Shown here: one piece after another, positions 47,843-56,953 of the stretch
Position numbering within the stretch: position 1 is the first letter of the stretch
How the letters are laid out: each line of letters starts with the position of its first letter
From: Sulfuritalea sp.
GTDB lineage: Bacteria; Pseudomonadota; Gammaproteobacteria; Burkholderiales; Rhodocyclaceae
Direction: 5' to 3'
NCBI GenBank assembly: GCA_016712985.1
Contig: JADJQA010000023.1
Location: forward strand, 35,669-99,668
Length of the DNA: 64,000 nucleotides
Notes under the pieces: model-generated
The model's database searches: none
Seen by the model: the letters and a program-made list of their open reading frames with translations, nothing else
What the model was told of the DNA's origin: nothing
Made by a program: the position numbers and the translations under genes

Positions 47843-48649
47843 CTACCTCAGCCCCAGCACATCCTGCATGTCGAACAGTCCCCGCTCGCGACCGCTCATG
47901 AAGCGGCCGGCGCGCAAGGCGCCCAACGCATAGGGCATGCGGCTGGCGGACTTGTGGGTGATCTCTATGCGCTCGCCGGGGCCGGCGAAGAGCACGGTGT
48001 GGTCGCCGACAATGTCGCCGCCGCGGATGGTGGAAAAGCCGATTTGCGTCGCCGGCCGCTCGCCGGTATGCCCTTCGCGGCCATACACGGCGCATTCGGA
48101 CAAGTCTCTACCGAGGGCGCCCGCGACCACTTCGCCCATGCGCAGTGCAGTTCCGGAAGGCGCGTCCACCTTGTGCCGGTGATGCGCCTCGATCACTTCG
48201 ACGTCATAGCCTGCGTTGAGGATGCGCGCCGCAACGTCGAGCAGGCGGAACACGGCATTGACGCCAACCGCCATGTTGGGCGCGAAAACGATAGGTATCT
48301 CTCCCGCCGCCGCCTCGATGGCTTTCTTGCCCAGCACCGAGAAGCCCGTGGTGCCAATTACCAGACCGACCCGATGGCGCCGACAGGCCTCCAGGTGCGC
48401 CAGCGTGCCCTCCGGTCTCGTAAAGTCGATCAGGCAGTCGGCAACTGCCATTGCGGCATCGAGATCGGCGCCGATACTGACGCCGCAGGGGGCGCCGACC
48501 AGTTCGCCGGCATCCTTGCCGAGAAACGGACTGCTGTTGTGCTCCAGCGCGGCGGCCAGGGTTGCGCCGGTATCCTGCAGAACCGCCTCGATCAGGGTAC
48601 GGCCCATGCGTCCCGAGCTGCCGGCGATGGCATAGCGGATCTTCTCCAT
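47843..48649 (-). CDS. dapB: 4-Hydroxy-tetrahydrodipicolinate reductase
   Basis: A 268-residue NAD(P)H-dependent reductase in lysine and meso-diaminopimelate synthesis. It has IAGSSGRMGRTLIEAV (the dinucleotide-binding GxxGxxG), DFTRPEGTLAHLEAC, GTTGF, FAPNMAVGVN, and EVIEAHHRHKVDAPSGTALRMGE with the catalytic His and Lys. It starts 3 bases after bamE ends, consistent with one transcript, an arrangement common in Betaproteobacteria. Confidence 0.97.
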   Translation of the reverse strand: MEKIRYAIAGSSGRMGRTLIEAVLQDTGATLAAALEHNSSPFLGKDAGELVGAPCGVSIGADLDAAMAVADCLIDFTRPEGTLAHLEACRRHRVGLVIGTTGFSVLGKKAIEAAAGEIPIVFAPNMAVGVNAVFRLLDVAARILNAGYDVEVIEAHHRHKVDAPSGTALRMGEVVAGALGRDLSECAVYGREGHTGERPATQIGFSTIRGGDIVGDHTVLFAGPGERIEITHKSASRMPYALGALRAGRFMSGRERGLFDMQDVLGLR

Positions 48650-48652
48650 CCG

Positions 48653-49075
48653 TTACTTCTTTTCCAGAACTTCAGGCTGGGCCGAAGCCGGCACCGGGAT
48701 AACGATGATACCCGCGGCCGGTTTGGGCGCTTCGGCCGCGGAACCGTCCTCTGCCACCACATCGCCCGTCACACGCGTCAGCTTGTTGTCCTGGAAGAAC
48801 ACCGCCAGACGACGCTGCTGCGGTTCGCCGCGTCCCGGCTGGAACCGGTAAACGTAGTCCCAGCGATCAACGTGGAACATGTCGGCCACCAGGGGCGTGC
48901 CAAGGATGAAGCGCACCTGCTCGCGACTGAGGCCCGGCTGCAACTGCGCCACCATCTCCTGCGTGACGAAGTTGCCCTGCCGCACGTCGATGCGATAGGG
49001 CGTGAGGATGCGGGTGATCGGTGGGGCATCGGCACAGGCTGCCAGAAAAGGCAGGAGCAACAGAAATCGCTTCAT
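48653..49075 (-). CDS. bamE: Outer-membrane assembly lipoprotein BamE (SmpA/OmlA)
   Basis: A 140-residue lipoprotein of the BAM complex that inserts beta-barrels. It has a lipoprotein signal peptide with lipobox LAAC (cleavage before Cys14) and the folded core QGNFVTQEMVAQLQPGLSREQVRFILGTPLVADMFHVDRWDYVYRF. The Ala/Pro/Glu-rich tail beyond residue 110 is variable. It is divergent from fur with about 164 bases between start codons; the pair bamE/fur is a known proteobacterial arrangement. Confidence 0.94.
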   Translation of the reverse strand: MKRFLLLLPFLAACADAPPITRILTPYRIDVRQGNFVTQEMVAQLQPGLSREQVRFILGTPLVADMFHVDRWDYVYRFQPGRGEPQQRRLAVFFQDNKLTRVTGDVVAEDGSAAEAPKPAAGIIVIPVPASAQPEVLEKK

Positions 49076-49239
49076 CGGGAACTTCCGGGAAAACCACTAT
49101 TGGGTCAGGGCCGCCGCATTCTGGCACGCCGCGTCATTTCCCGATCGCGCAATCCCAATCGGGGCGCGAAAACTATATCATAGCTGCCCGCCCCATCACT
49201 GCGCGTGCCGAGCGGCCAGGAGGCCGCGCTTACCGCTCC

Positions 49240-49686
49240 ATGACCCATCCAGACGACCTCAAGAGCATCGGCCTCAAGGCAACGTATCCGCGCCTGAAGA
49301 TTCTCGACCTCTTTCACAAGCTGCAGGACGAGGGCGCGCCGCGCCATGTCACGGCCGAGGACGTCTATCGCCACCTGCTGGCCGATGGCCTCGACATCGG
49401 CCTGGCCACGGTGTACCGGGTATTGACCCAGTTCGAGCAGGCCGGTTTGCTGCAACGCCACCATTTCGAATCCGGCAAGGCTATATTCGAATTGAATGAA
49501 GGCCAGCACCACGACCATCTGGTCTGCCTGCAATGCGGCCGGGTGGAAGAATTCTTCGATGCCGCAATCGAAAAGCGCCAGATCAAGATCGCCGAGGAGC
49601 GCGGCTTCACGGTTCGCGAACACGCCCTTTACCTCTACGTCGAGTGCCACAAGACTGATTGCCCGCAGCGCAAGGCTCTGTCCTAG
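49240..49686 (+). CDS. fur: Ferric uptake regulator Fur
   Basis: A 148-residue iron-responsive repressor. The winged-helix part has LKATYPRLKILDLFHK and VYRVLTQFEQAGLLQRHHFESGKAIFELN, and the metal-binding dimerisation part has HHDHLVCLQCGRVEEFFD, with Cys-x2-Cys (structural zinc), and YVECHKTDC. I chose the ATG at 49240 because it matches the family length. Divergent from bamE, so the promoter region is 49076-49239, but I did not find a clear Fur box. It is followed by a manganese-exporter family gene. Confidence 0.96.
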   Translation: MTHPDDLKSIGLKATYPRLKILDLFHKLQDEGAPRHVTAEDVYRHLLADGLDIGLATVYRVLTQFEQAGLLQRHHFESGKAIFELNEGQHHDHLVCLQCGRVEEFFDAAIEKRQIKIAEERGFTVREHALYLYVECHKTDCPQRKALS

Positions 49687-49694
49687 AGAGCGGT

Positions 49695-50267
49695 TTGGAA
49701 GCGTTTTTGACGTCGGCGACCCTGGTCGCCCTGGCCGAGATTGGCGACAAGACCCAGTTGCTGTCTTTTGTGCTCGCCGCCCGGCTACGCAAACCCCTGC
49801 CGATCATCGCCGGCATATTTGTCGCCACGGTGCTCAACCACGCCCTGGCGGGCTCGGTCGGCGTCTGGCTGGCGCAACTGATCGCGCCGCAATGGCTGCC
49901 GTGGATCACCGGCGCGGTATTCATCGCCTTCGGCCTGTGGGCGCTGCACCCGGATTCACTCGACGAAGACCCGAAGATCCATCCCGCCGGCGCCTTCGTC
50001 ACCACCACCCTCGCCTTCTTCATCGCCGAAATGGGCGACAAGACCCAGTTCGCCACGATGGCGCTGGCGGCGCAGTTTCAGGGTGCGCTGATTGCCGTCG
50101 TCATGGGGACGACGCTGGGCATGATGCTGGCGAACGTCCCGGCCGTCATGGTCGGCGAACGATTGGCCAGACGCCTGCCGCTGACCGCCATCCGCTGGAT
50201 CGCCGCGGCCGTATTCATCGCCACGGGAATAGCGACCATGCTTGGCGCTGACGGTCTGCCGTTCTAG
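49695..50267 (+). CDS. TMEM165/GDT1 family manganese exporter (MneA-like)
   Basis: A 190-residue inner-membrane cation exporter with two copies of the family motif: EIGDKTQLLSFVLAARL near residue 17 and EMGDKTQFATMALAAQF near residue 118. It has about six transmembrane segments. Family members export Mn2+ (and possibly Ca2+). The start is probably TTG 49695, with GAGAG upstream; a TTG at 49659 overlaps fur. Being next to fur hints at control by the metal status of the cell. Confidence 0.82.
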   Translation: MEAFLTSATLVALAEIGDKTQLLSFVLAARLRKPLPIIAGIFVATVLNHALAGSVGVWLAQLIAPQWLPWITGAVFIAFGLWALHPDSLDEDPKIHPAGAFVTTTLAFFIAEMGDKTQFATMALAAQFQGALIAVVMGTTLGMMLANVPAVMVGERLARRLPLTAIRWIAAAVFIATGIATMLGADGLPF

Positions 50268-51937
50268 CCCAGGCCGAGCATTTCCGCCGCATGGCGCAGG
50301 CTTGTCGGCGTGATCTTCTCGCCGCCCAGCATGCGCGCGATCTCGCCGACGCGGGCCTGCTGGTCGAGCACGCTGACAGCGGACGTCGTTGCCCCGTCAC
50401 GGGTTTCCTTGGCAATCGACCATTGCCAGTCAGCCTGCGCAGCCACCTGCGGCAGATGGGTCACGCACAGCACCTGCCGGCTCTTGCCCAGCTCGCGCAG
50501 CATGCGCCCGACGATCTCGGCGACGCGACCGCCGATGCCAACATCGACTTCGTCAAAAATCAGCGTGCCGGCCGCGAGTTTTTCTGACTTCGCCTGGCTG
50601 GCGATGACCTGCAGGGCCAGCCCGATGCGCGACAACTCGCCGCCGGAAGCCACCTTGGCCAAGGCCCGCAGCGGCTGTCCGGCATTCCCAGAAACGCGAA
50701 ACTCGACCGTTTCAAGGCCGCAGGAGGCCCCTTCAGGCAAGGCCTCCAAGGCGATTTGAAAACACCCCCCGGCCATCGCCAACTCCTGCATGCCGGCCGT
50801 GACTGCGGCCGACAAGGCCGTCGCGGTCTTCGCCCGCAGCGCCGAAAGCTGCTTCGCCATCTGACGAAATGCCGCTTCGGCCTTGCCTTCCCGCTCGGCC
50901 AGCGCGACAGGATCGGCGCGCAGCGTGAGTTCGGCCAGGAGGGCCTGCAACCGCTGCAAGAGGTCAGGCAGTTCCTCGGGCGTGACCCGATGCTTGCGCG
51001 CCATTTGCGTCACCGCATCGATGCGCCTGTCAAGTTCATTCAGCCGCGCCGGGTCCAGCTCCAGACGGTCCTGGTAACGCCGTAGCGCCAGCGCCGACTC
51101 TTCCAACTGGATCAGCGCGGTCTCGAACAACTGGGCCGCCTCCCCCAGGGCCGGATCAAAGTCGGTCAATTCCGCCAGCCTTGCGCCGGCGTGCTGCAAC
51201 AGCGGCAGACTCGCCGCTCCGCCGGCGCCCTCGTCCTGCAGCGCGGCCAGGGCCATTCCGGCGCCTTCCAGAAGCGCATTGGCATTGCCCAGGCGGCGTT
51301 GCTCCTGTTCGGTTTCCTGCCACTCGGCGGCATCGAAGCCGAGGGCGACCAGCTCCTTGACCTGCCACTCGAGCAGTTCGCGCTCGCGCAACGTGGCCTC
51401 GACGTCCTTCTCGGCGGCCTGCCGCGCCTCGCGCGCCGCGCGCCATGCGCCGTAAGCCGCTGCCACCTCGCGTGCCAGCGCCTGCGCGCCGGCATGGGTA
51501 TCGAGCAGGCTGCGCTGCGCATCAACGCGCAACAGGGAATGATGGGTATTCTGGCCGTGGATGTCGGCAAGAAAGTCCGCCAACTCACGCATCTGCCCGA
51601 GCGTCGCGGCGGCGCCGTTGATGTAGGCACGGGAACGACCGGCACTGTCGATCACACGGCGCAACAGGCAGGCCTCGGTGTCGTAGTCATTGGTTCTGAG
51701 CCAGGCTTCCAGCACGCCGCCCGGCGCGACATCAAACTCGGCGGAAATTTCCGCGCGCTCGGCGCCGCTGCGCACCACGCTGGAATCGGTGCGCTCGCCC
51801 AGAGCCAGCGACAGCGCATCAACCAGGATCGATTTGCCGGCGCCGGTCTCGCCGGTGAGGGCACCGAAGCCGCTGCCGAACTCAAGCTCAAGACGATCGA
51901 CTATGACGAAATCGCGGACGAGCAAACGCAGGAGCAT
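50264..51937 (-). CDS. recN: DNA repair protein RecN
   Basis: A 557-residue SMC-like ATPase in recombinational repair. It has Walker A GALTGETGAGKSILVDALSLALG, a long central coiled coil (residues 160-370, for example RQAAEKDVEATLRERELLEW), signature KVASGGELSRIGLALQVI and Walker B TLIFDEVDVGIGGRVAEIVGRML. The stop overlaps the Mn-exporter stop by 4 bases convergently. It follows nadK in the same direction, 45 bases away, as commonly in proteobacteria. Confidence 0.97.
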   Translation of the reverse strand: MLLRLLVRDFVIVDRLELEFGSGFGALTGETGAGKSILVDALSLALGERTDSSVVRSGAERAEISAEFDVAPGGVLEAWLRTNDYDTEACLLRRVIDSAGRSRAYINGAAATLGQMRELADFLADIHGQNTHHSLLRVDAQRSLLDTHAGAQALAREVAAAYGAWRAAREARQAAEKDVEATLRERELLEWQVKELVALGFDAAEWQETEQEQRRLGNANALLEGAGMALAALQDEGAGGAASLPLLQHAGARLAELTDFDPALGEAAQLFETALIQLEESALALRRYQDRLELDPARLNELDRRIDAVTQMARKHRVTPEELPDLLQRLQALLAELTLRADPVALAEREGKAEAAFRQMAKQLSALRAKTATALSAAVTAGMQELAMAGGCFQIALEALPEGASCGLETVEFRVSGNAGQPLRALAKVASGGELSRIGLALQVIASQAKSEKLAAGTLIFDEVDVGIGGRVAEIVGRMLRELGKSRQVLCVTHLPQVAAQADWQWSIAKETRDGATTSAVSVLDQQARVGEIARMLGGEKITPTSLRHAAEMLGLG

Positions 51938-51982
51938 GTTTCAACAAGGACTCAAAGCGTGAGTAGATTTCTTCATGTGCCG

Positions 51983-52873
51983 TCAGTGACGGGGCGTCGC
52001 TGTCCACTGCAGCTTCTCCCGCAGCATGGCGAAATAGCTGTAGCCGGGCGGATGCAGCAGCGTAATGGCGTGGGAGGAGCGCGCGATGTGCACAACATCA
52101 CCGGCACGAACGTCGAAGCGCGTCTGGCCGTCGAAGTGAACGCGCGCATCGTGATGGGACAGCAGTGTGATGTCGATCGTGCTGCTGTCACTGATGGTGA
52201 TCGGCCGGTTCGAGAGTGCGTGCGGGCACAGCGGGACGATGGCAATGCCATGCACCGAAGGGTGGAGGATGGGCCCGTTGGCAGAAAGCGCATAGGCGGT
52301 CGATCCGGTGGGCGTAGAGACGATCAGACCGTCGGCGCGCAGGACGTGGATCAGTTCGCCATCGACCTTCACTTCAAGTTCGATCATGCGACCGGATTCA
52401 CCCTTATTGACCACCACGTCATTCATCGCCAGCGTCTGAAAGTCTGTCGCGCCAACACGCCGCACTTCGGCATTCAGGAGAAACCTCCGTTCGCGGGAGA
52501 ATTTGCCTTCGAGCAAAGCGGTGATGCTGTCGGTCATGGCGCCAAGCGCGATATCGGTCATGAAGCCAAGTCGCCCCTGGTTGATGCCGAGCAGCGGCAC
52601 CTCGACCCCGGCCAGATGCCGCGCCGCATTGAGCATGGTGCCATCGCCGCCGAGAATCACCGCAAGATTGGCGCGCGCGGCGATGGTCGCGTAGCTGGCC
52701 ACCTCATATCCGTTGGAGCCTACCTCGGCCGCGGTGCCTTCCTCGACCAGCACCTCGAGGCCGCGCTCGCGCAGGAACGCGGCAAGCGCCCGCAGCGACT
52801 GGGCAATCTCCCGACTCTGGTATTTGCCGATCAGGGCGACGGTGCAAAATGTATAGTTTCGGGCGGTGCTCAT
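51983..52873 (-). CDS. nadK: NAD kinase
   Basis: A 296-residue ATP-NAD kinase making NADP+. It has VALIGKYQSREIAQSLRAL, GGDGTMLNAARHL (ATP-binding GGDGT), LGINQGRLGFMTDI, NDVVVNKGESGRMIELEV and STPTGSTAYALSANGPILHPS. ATG 52873 is chosen; the frame is open upstream to 52930. It is divergent from hrcA, whose start is 110 bases away: nadK-recN and hrcA share this regulatory region, the common arrangement. Confidence 0.97.
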   Translation of the reverse strand: MSTARNYTFCTVALIGKYQSREIAQSLRALAAFLRERGLEVLVEEGTAAEVGSNGYEVASYATIAARANLAVILGGDGTMLNAARHLAGVEVPLLGINQGRLGFMTDIALGAMTDSITALLEGKFSRERRFLLNAEVRRVGATDFQTLAMNDVVVNKGESGRMIELEVKVDGELIHVLRADGLIVSTPTGSTAYALSANGPILHPSVHGIAIVPLCPHALSNRPITISDSSTIDITLLSHHDARVHFDGQTRFDVRAGDVVHIARSSHAITLLHPPGYSYFAMLREKLQWTATPRH

Positions 52874-52982
52874 GCGGATGATTAGAACACAATTGACGAC
52901 GGCTTTCTGTTGCGGAATGGCGACTGGCAAGCCTGCCGGAGTTCCGCGGGGGACGCGGGGTCAGACTGCTAGAATCCGCGCC

Positions 52983-54002
52983 ATGCTTGACTATCGCGCG
53001 CAGACCCTGCTGAAAACCCTGATCGAACGCTATATCGCCGAAGGTCAGCCGGTCGGCTCGCGCACCCTTTCCAAATACTCGGGCCTTGAGCTCTCTCCGG
53101 CAACCATCCGCAATGTGATGTCGGATCTGGAGGAAATGGGCTTCATCGCCAGCCCGCACACCTCGGCCGGGCGCGTACCGACGCCGCTGGGCTACCGCCT
53201 GTTCGTCGATTCCCTGCTGACGGTGCGTCCCCTGCAAGGCAGCGAGCTCTCGGAGATCAAGGAAGCCATTCAGCCCGACCAGCCGCAGCGGGTGATCAGC
53301 CACGCGTCCCTTTTGCTGTCGCAGCTCACTGCGTTTGCCGGCGTGGTGGTCGCCCCGCGCCGAAGCCAGCCGCGCATCCGTCAGATCGAGTTTCTCAGCC
53401 TGTCGGACAAGCGCGTGCTGCTGATCATCGTCACCGCCGACGGCGACGTGCAGAATCGCATCCTGTTTACCCAACGCAGCTACAGCCCCTCAGAACTCAC
53501 CGAGGCGGCGAACTATCTGAACCAGAACTGCTTCGGGCTCGACTTCGACCAGGTGCGCGCGCGGGTCATCGAAGAACTGCGCCAGTTGCGCGCCGACATG
53601 TCCGAACTGATGACCGCCGCGCTCGACGCCAGCAACCAGGCCATTGCCGACACCTCGACGCAATACGTCATCAGCGGCGAGAAGAACCTGCTCGGCGTCG
53701 AGGACCTGTCGTCCAACATGACGCGCCTGCGTCGCCTCTTCGACCTGTTTGAACAGAGGACAGGGTTGGCGCAGTTGCTCGAACTCTCCTGCCGCGCCGA
53801 AGGCGTGCAGGTCTTCATCGGCGGCGAATCCGGGATCGCGCCGCTGGACGAATGCAGCGTGGTCGCCGCACCCTACGAAGTCGACGGCCGGATTGTCGGC
53901 ACGATTGGCGTGATTGGTCCGACGCGCATGGCCTACGAACGCGTGATACCCATCGTGGATATCACCGCAAAGCTTCTGTCCTCGGCGCTTTCCGCTCCGT
54001 GA
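52983..54002 (+). CDS. hrcA: Heat-inducible transcription repressor HrcA
   Basis: A 339-residue repressor that binds CIRCE elements at heat-shock operons. The amino-terminal winged helix is LDYRAQTLLKTLIERYIAEGQPVGSRTLSKYSGLELSPATIRNVMSDLEEMGFIASPHTSAGRVPTPLGYRLFVD; the GAF-like domain has QTRLAQLLELSCRAEGVQVFIGGESG. It is followed after 10 bases by hemH. I looked for TTAGCACTC-N9-GAGTGCTAA before hrcA, grpE, dnaK and dnaJ and did not see it, so the targets are probably elsewhere (such as groESL). Confidence 0.97.
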   Translation: MLDYRAQTLLKTLIERYIAEGQPVGSRTLSKYSGLELSPATIRNVMSDLEEMGFIASPHTSAGRVPTPLGYRLFVDSLLTVRPLQGSELSEIKEAIQPDQPQRVISHASLLLSQLTAFAGVVVAPRRSQPRIRQIEFLSLSDKRVLLIIVTADGDVQNRILFTQRSYSPSELTEAANYLNQNCFGLDFDQVRARVIEELRQLRADMSELMTAALDASNQAIADTSTQYVISGEKNLLGVEDLSSNMTRLRRLFDLFEQRTGLAQLLELSCRAEGVQVFIGGESGIAPLDECSVVAAPYEVDGRIVGTIGVIGPTRMAYERVIPIVDITAKLLSSALSAP

Positions 54003-54012
54003 GATAGGCTCC

Positions 54013-55107
54013 ATGCCCCGCTACGCCGCCGAACCCGCGCAACAGCATGGCGCGCCGCGCCGCACCGCCGTGTTGCTGGTGAATCTCGGCACCCCGGAAG
54101 CGCCGACCGCGGCGGCGCTGCGCCGCTACCTGAAGCAGTTCCTCTGGGATCCGCGCGTGGTCGAAATCCCGCGGCCGGTCTGGTGGCTGATTCTGCACGG
54201 CATCATCCTCAATTTGCGTCCGGCCAAGTCGGCGGCCAAGTACGCCAAGATCTGGATGCCGGAGGGTTCGCCGCTGAAAGTCCACACCGAGCGCCAGGCC
54301 AAACTGCTCAAAGGCTGGCTGGGGCAGGCCGGCGCCGCGGAACTCCAGGTAGCGTGGGCCATGCGCTACGGCCAGCCCTCGATCGGGAATGTGCTGGACC
54401 AGTTCAAGCGCGACGGCGTCGAGCGCGCGCTCGTGGTTCCGCTCTACCCGCAATACGCGGCCAGCAGCAGCGCCAGTGTGATGGATGCTGTCGCCGACTG
54501 GATCAAGCGCAGCCGCAACCCGCTGGAACTGCGCTTTGTCAAGCACTTCCACGATCACCCCGGATACATCGCCGCCCTGGCCGCCAGCGTGCGCGAGCAC
54601 TGGCAGGCCAGCGGTCAGCCGAACGAAAACGCGCGGCTGGTGATGAGTTTTCATGGCCTGCCGCGCCGCTCGCTCGATCTCGGCGATCCCTATTACTGCG
54701 AATGCCATAAGACCGGACGCCTTCTGGCAGAAGCGCTCGAACTCAAGGAAAAGCAGTACCTGATCACCTTCCAGTCACGCTTCGGCAAGGCCGAGTGGCT
54801 GCAACCGTATACCCAACCGACGTTGGAAAAGCTTGCCCGCGAAGGCACGGCGCGGGTCGACGTCGTCTGCCCCGGCTTCGCTGCCGATTGCCTGGAAACA
54901 CTGGAAGAAATCGCCCTCGAATGCAAGGCAGCGTTTCTCTCTTCCGGCGGCAGGGAATTCCACTACATCCCCTGCGTCAATGAACGCCCCGACTGGATCG
55001 CGGCGCTGCGTGACCTGGTGTCGACCCATCTATCGGGCTGGCCGGTCGCCGCCCAATCCGATCCGGCAGCGGCGGCTCGCGCCGGGGCATTGGGCGCAAC
55101 GAACTGA
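54013..55107 (+). CDS. hemH: Ferrochelatase
   Basis: A 364-residue membrane-associated enzyme inserting Fe2+ into protoporphyrin IX. It has AVLLVNLGTPEAP, the MRYGQPSIGNVLDQF block, LYPQYAASSSASVMDAVADW, LVMSFHGLPRRSLDLGDPYYCECHKTGRLL with the catalytic His, TFQSRFGKAEWLQPYTQPTL and VCPGFAADCLETLEEI. The amino-terminal 12 residues and the terminal 20 are variable. It follows hrcA by 10 bases, so they share transcription, an arrangement I know from other Betaproteobacteria. Confidence 0.97.
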   Translation: MPRYAAEPAQQHGAPRRTAVLLVNLGTPEAPTAAALRRYLKQFLWDPRVVEIPRPVWWLILHGIILNLRPAKSAAKYAKIWMPEGSPLKVHTERQAKLLKGWLGQAGAAELQVAWAMRYGQPSIGNVLDQFKRDGVERALVVPLYPQYAASSSASVMDAVADWIKRSRNPLELRFVKHFHDHPGYIAALAASVREHWQASGQPNENARLVMSFHGLPRRSLDLGDPYYCECHKTGRLLAEALELKEKQYLITFQSRFGKAEWLQPYTQPTLEKLAREGTARVDVVCPGFAADCLETLEEIALECKAAFLSSGGREFHYIPCVNERPDWIAALRDLVSTHLSGWPVAAQSDPAAAARAGALGATN

Positions 55108-55203
55108 CGCCGAGCGAAAGAGTGGAATCCCCGGTGAAACGCATTGCACTTGAAGTCATCCGCAACACCCATATATCAGTTGAATCTGATAATCGAGTGC
55201 GCC

Positions 55204-55638
55204 ATGTCCGAACCCCTGATCGTCGTTTGCCCCCACTGCCACGTTGCCAATCGTCTGCCAGCCGAACGCCTTGCCGACGGCGGCACCTGCGGCAAGTGCA
55301 AGGGTCGCCTATTTGCCGGCGAGCCGGTGGAACTCGGCGCGGCGAACTTCGATACCCACGCCGGACGCTCCAACATTCCGCTGCTGGTGGATTTCTGGGC
55401 GCCCTGGTGTGGTCCCTGCCGGACCATGGCGCCCGCCTTCGCCCAGGCGGCAAAGCAACTTGAGCCCGAGTTCCGCCTGGGCAAGGTGAATACCGAGGAA
55501 GAACAACAGCTCGCGGCCCGCTTCGCGATTCGCTCGATTCCGACGCTGGCCCTTTTCAGGAATGGCCGCGAAGTCGCGCGGCAGGCCGGGGCGATGGATG
55601 CAGGCAGTCTGATGCGCTGGGTCCGCAGCCAGGGGTAA
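55204..55638 (+). CDS. trxC: Thioredoxin TrxC
   Basis: A 144-residue thioredoxin-2. The amino-terminal zinc-binding module has CPHCHVANRLPAERLADGGTCGKCKG (Cys-x2-Cys twice), and the thioredoxin domain has VDFWAPWCGPCRTMAPAFAQAA with the WCGPC active site. The cis-Pro region is RSIPTLALFRNG. Cytoplasmic; often induced by oxidative stress. ATG 55204 with no strong Shine-Dalgarno; an upstream frame is open to 55144. Confidence 0.95.
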   Translation: MSEPLIVVCPHCHVANRLPAERLADGGTCGKCKGRLFAGEPVELGAANFDTHAGRSNIPLLVDFWAPWCGPCRTMAPAFAQAAKQLEPEFRLGKVNTEEEQQLAARFAIRSIPTLALFRNGREVARQAGAMDAGSLMRWVRSQG

Positions 55639-55713
55639 ATTTTTCAGCGTCGGCGTCGTTAATTCTTGGGCAGGCGCCTTCCTTTGATGGGCGCCAAAGG
55701 ATGGATGCCCATC

Positions 55714-56838
55714 ATGAAAATCGACAACGCCAGCTATATCCTGGCCTCCAGCCATCTGGCGACCAGCCGCGACGAATCGACTGAATCTCTGCGCGCTTGG
55801 ACAGGCGATCGCCGGCCTGATTTCGAAGCCCGCGCCCACACCTCGGCGTCCGCAGTATCGCTGTCATCGGCCGCCCGCGCTGCGCTTGCCGCGGATCTTC
55901 GAGCAGCGCTGGCCGCGCTGCCGCCGCCACCGCAGATAGCCCAGCCGATGCCCGCTTTGGAAAAAGCCGCCATCGATGAAGCGGCCGACGCGGTCGGCAA
56001 TGATCCATATCTCAGTCTGATCAAGTTCATGGTGGAACTGCTGACCGGCCGGCCGATCCGGGTCTTTTCGGTACGTGCGTTGCAGCGCACCGACGCCACG
56101 CCATCGATTGCCGATCCCAACGCGACCTCCGAGGCCGCGTCACCGCAAGCCGCGCCCACCAGGGCCGCCGGCTTCGGCCTCGAGTACGATTTCCACGCCG
56201 TCCATGAAGAATCCGAACACACCCAGGTTTCAGCCGAAGGAACGATCAAGACCGCCGACGGCCAGGAAATTCGCTTCACGATCGAACTCTCCATGACAAG
56301 AAGCTATCGCGAAGAAACCTCAGTCAGCCTCCGCCTCGGCGACGCGGTGCGTCGCGATCCGCTGGTGCTTAACTTCAGCGGCGCGGCGGCGCAGCTTTCC
56401 GACCGTCGCTTTGCCTTTGATTTAAGCAATGACGGCACACCTGAAAAGCTGCCGCAGCTTGCCAGCGGTAGCGGCTATCTGGCCATTGATCGCAATGGCA
56501 ACGGCAGGATCGACTCGGGCAGCGAATTATTCGGCCCGGCCACCAATTCGGGGTTTGCCGAACTCGCCGCGCTCGATACCGACGCCAATCGCTGGATCGA
56601 CGAAAATGATCTTGCATTCAAGGATCTGCGGATCTGGACCATAGACGCCCAAGGCGCCGGCCGGCTGGAAACCCTGGCGCGGGCAAGAGTCGGCGCGATT
56701 GCCCTGGGCCAGATCGCCACCCCGTTCGAGTTGCGTGGCGCGGATAACAGCAAGCTCGGCGCAATAGCAGCCACCGGCTTGTTTGTTGGCGAAGACGGCA
56801 GGGTCGGCACGGTGCAGGAAGTCGATCTGAGCGTTTGA
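55714..56838 (+). CDS. EF-hand-like calcium-binding protein of unknown function
   Basis: About 374 residues. The amino half (residues 1-90) is Ala/Ser-rich and low complexity; the middle (residues 150-230) is beta-rich (EYDFHAVHEESEHTQVSAEGTIKTADGQEIRFTIELSMTRSYREETSVSLRLG). It carries two calcium-loop-like segments: DRNGNGRIDSGSELFG from about residue 259 and DTDANRWIDENDLAF from about residue 288. I recall proteobacterial proteins with this pattern but no function. No signal peptide. The upstream ATG 55666 is in frame, but the ATG at 55714 (MKIDNASYIL) looks a more natural start. Confidence 0.6.
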   Translation: MKIDNASYILASSHLATSRDESTESLRAWTGDRRPDFEARAHTSASAVSLSSAARAALAADLRAALAALPPPPQIAQPMPALEKAAIDEAADAVGNDPYLSLIKFMVELLTGRPIRVFSVRALQRTDATPSIADPNATSEAASPQAAPTRAAGFGLEYDFHAVHEESEHTQVSAEGTIKTADGQEIRFTIELSMTRSYREETSVSLRLGDAVRRDPLVLNFSGAAAQLSDRRFAFDLSNDGTPEKLPQLASGSGYLAIDRNGNGRIDSGSELFGPATNSGFAELAALDTDANRWIDENDLAFKDLRIWTIDAQGAGRLETLARARVGAIALGQIATPFELRGADNSKLGAIAATGLFVGEDGRVGTVQEVDLSV

Positions 56839-56897
56839 CTCGGCAAACGCGGCGGGCAGCGACCGTCGGCGCGCTGCAAATAATTGTTCGCCCGCGA

Positions 56898-56925
56898 CTT
56901 GAAGCCCCGGAATCCACCCTCATTT
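56898..56925 (+). promoter_or_regulatory. Sigma32-type heat-shock promoter for grpE
   Basis: CTTGAA at 56898-56903 followed after 14 bases by CCTCATTT at 56918-56925 is close to the sigma32 consensus (CTTGAA, CCCCAT-N-T). It ends 28 bases before the grpE ATG at 56954, the right place for a transcription start. Confidence 0.65.
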
Positions 56926-56953
56926 GAAGCGGGTTTCTAACGGAGCCCGACCC

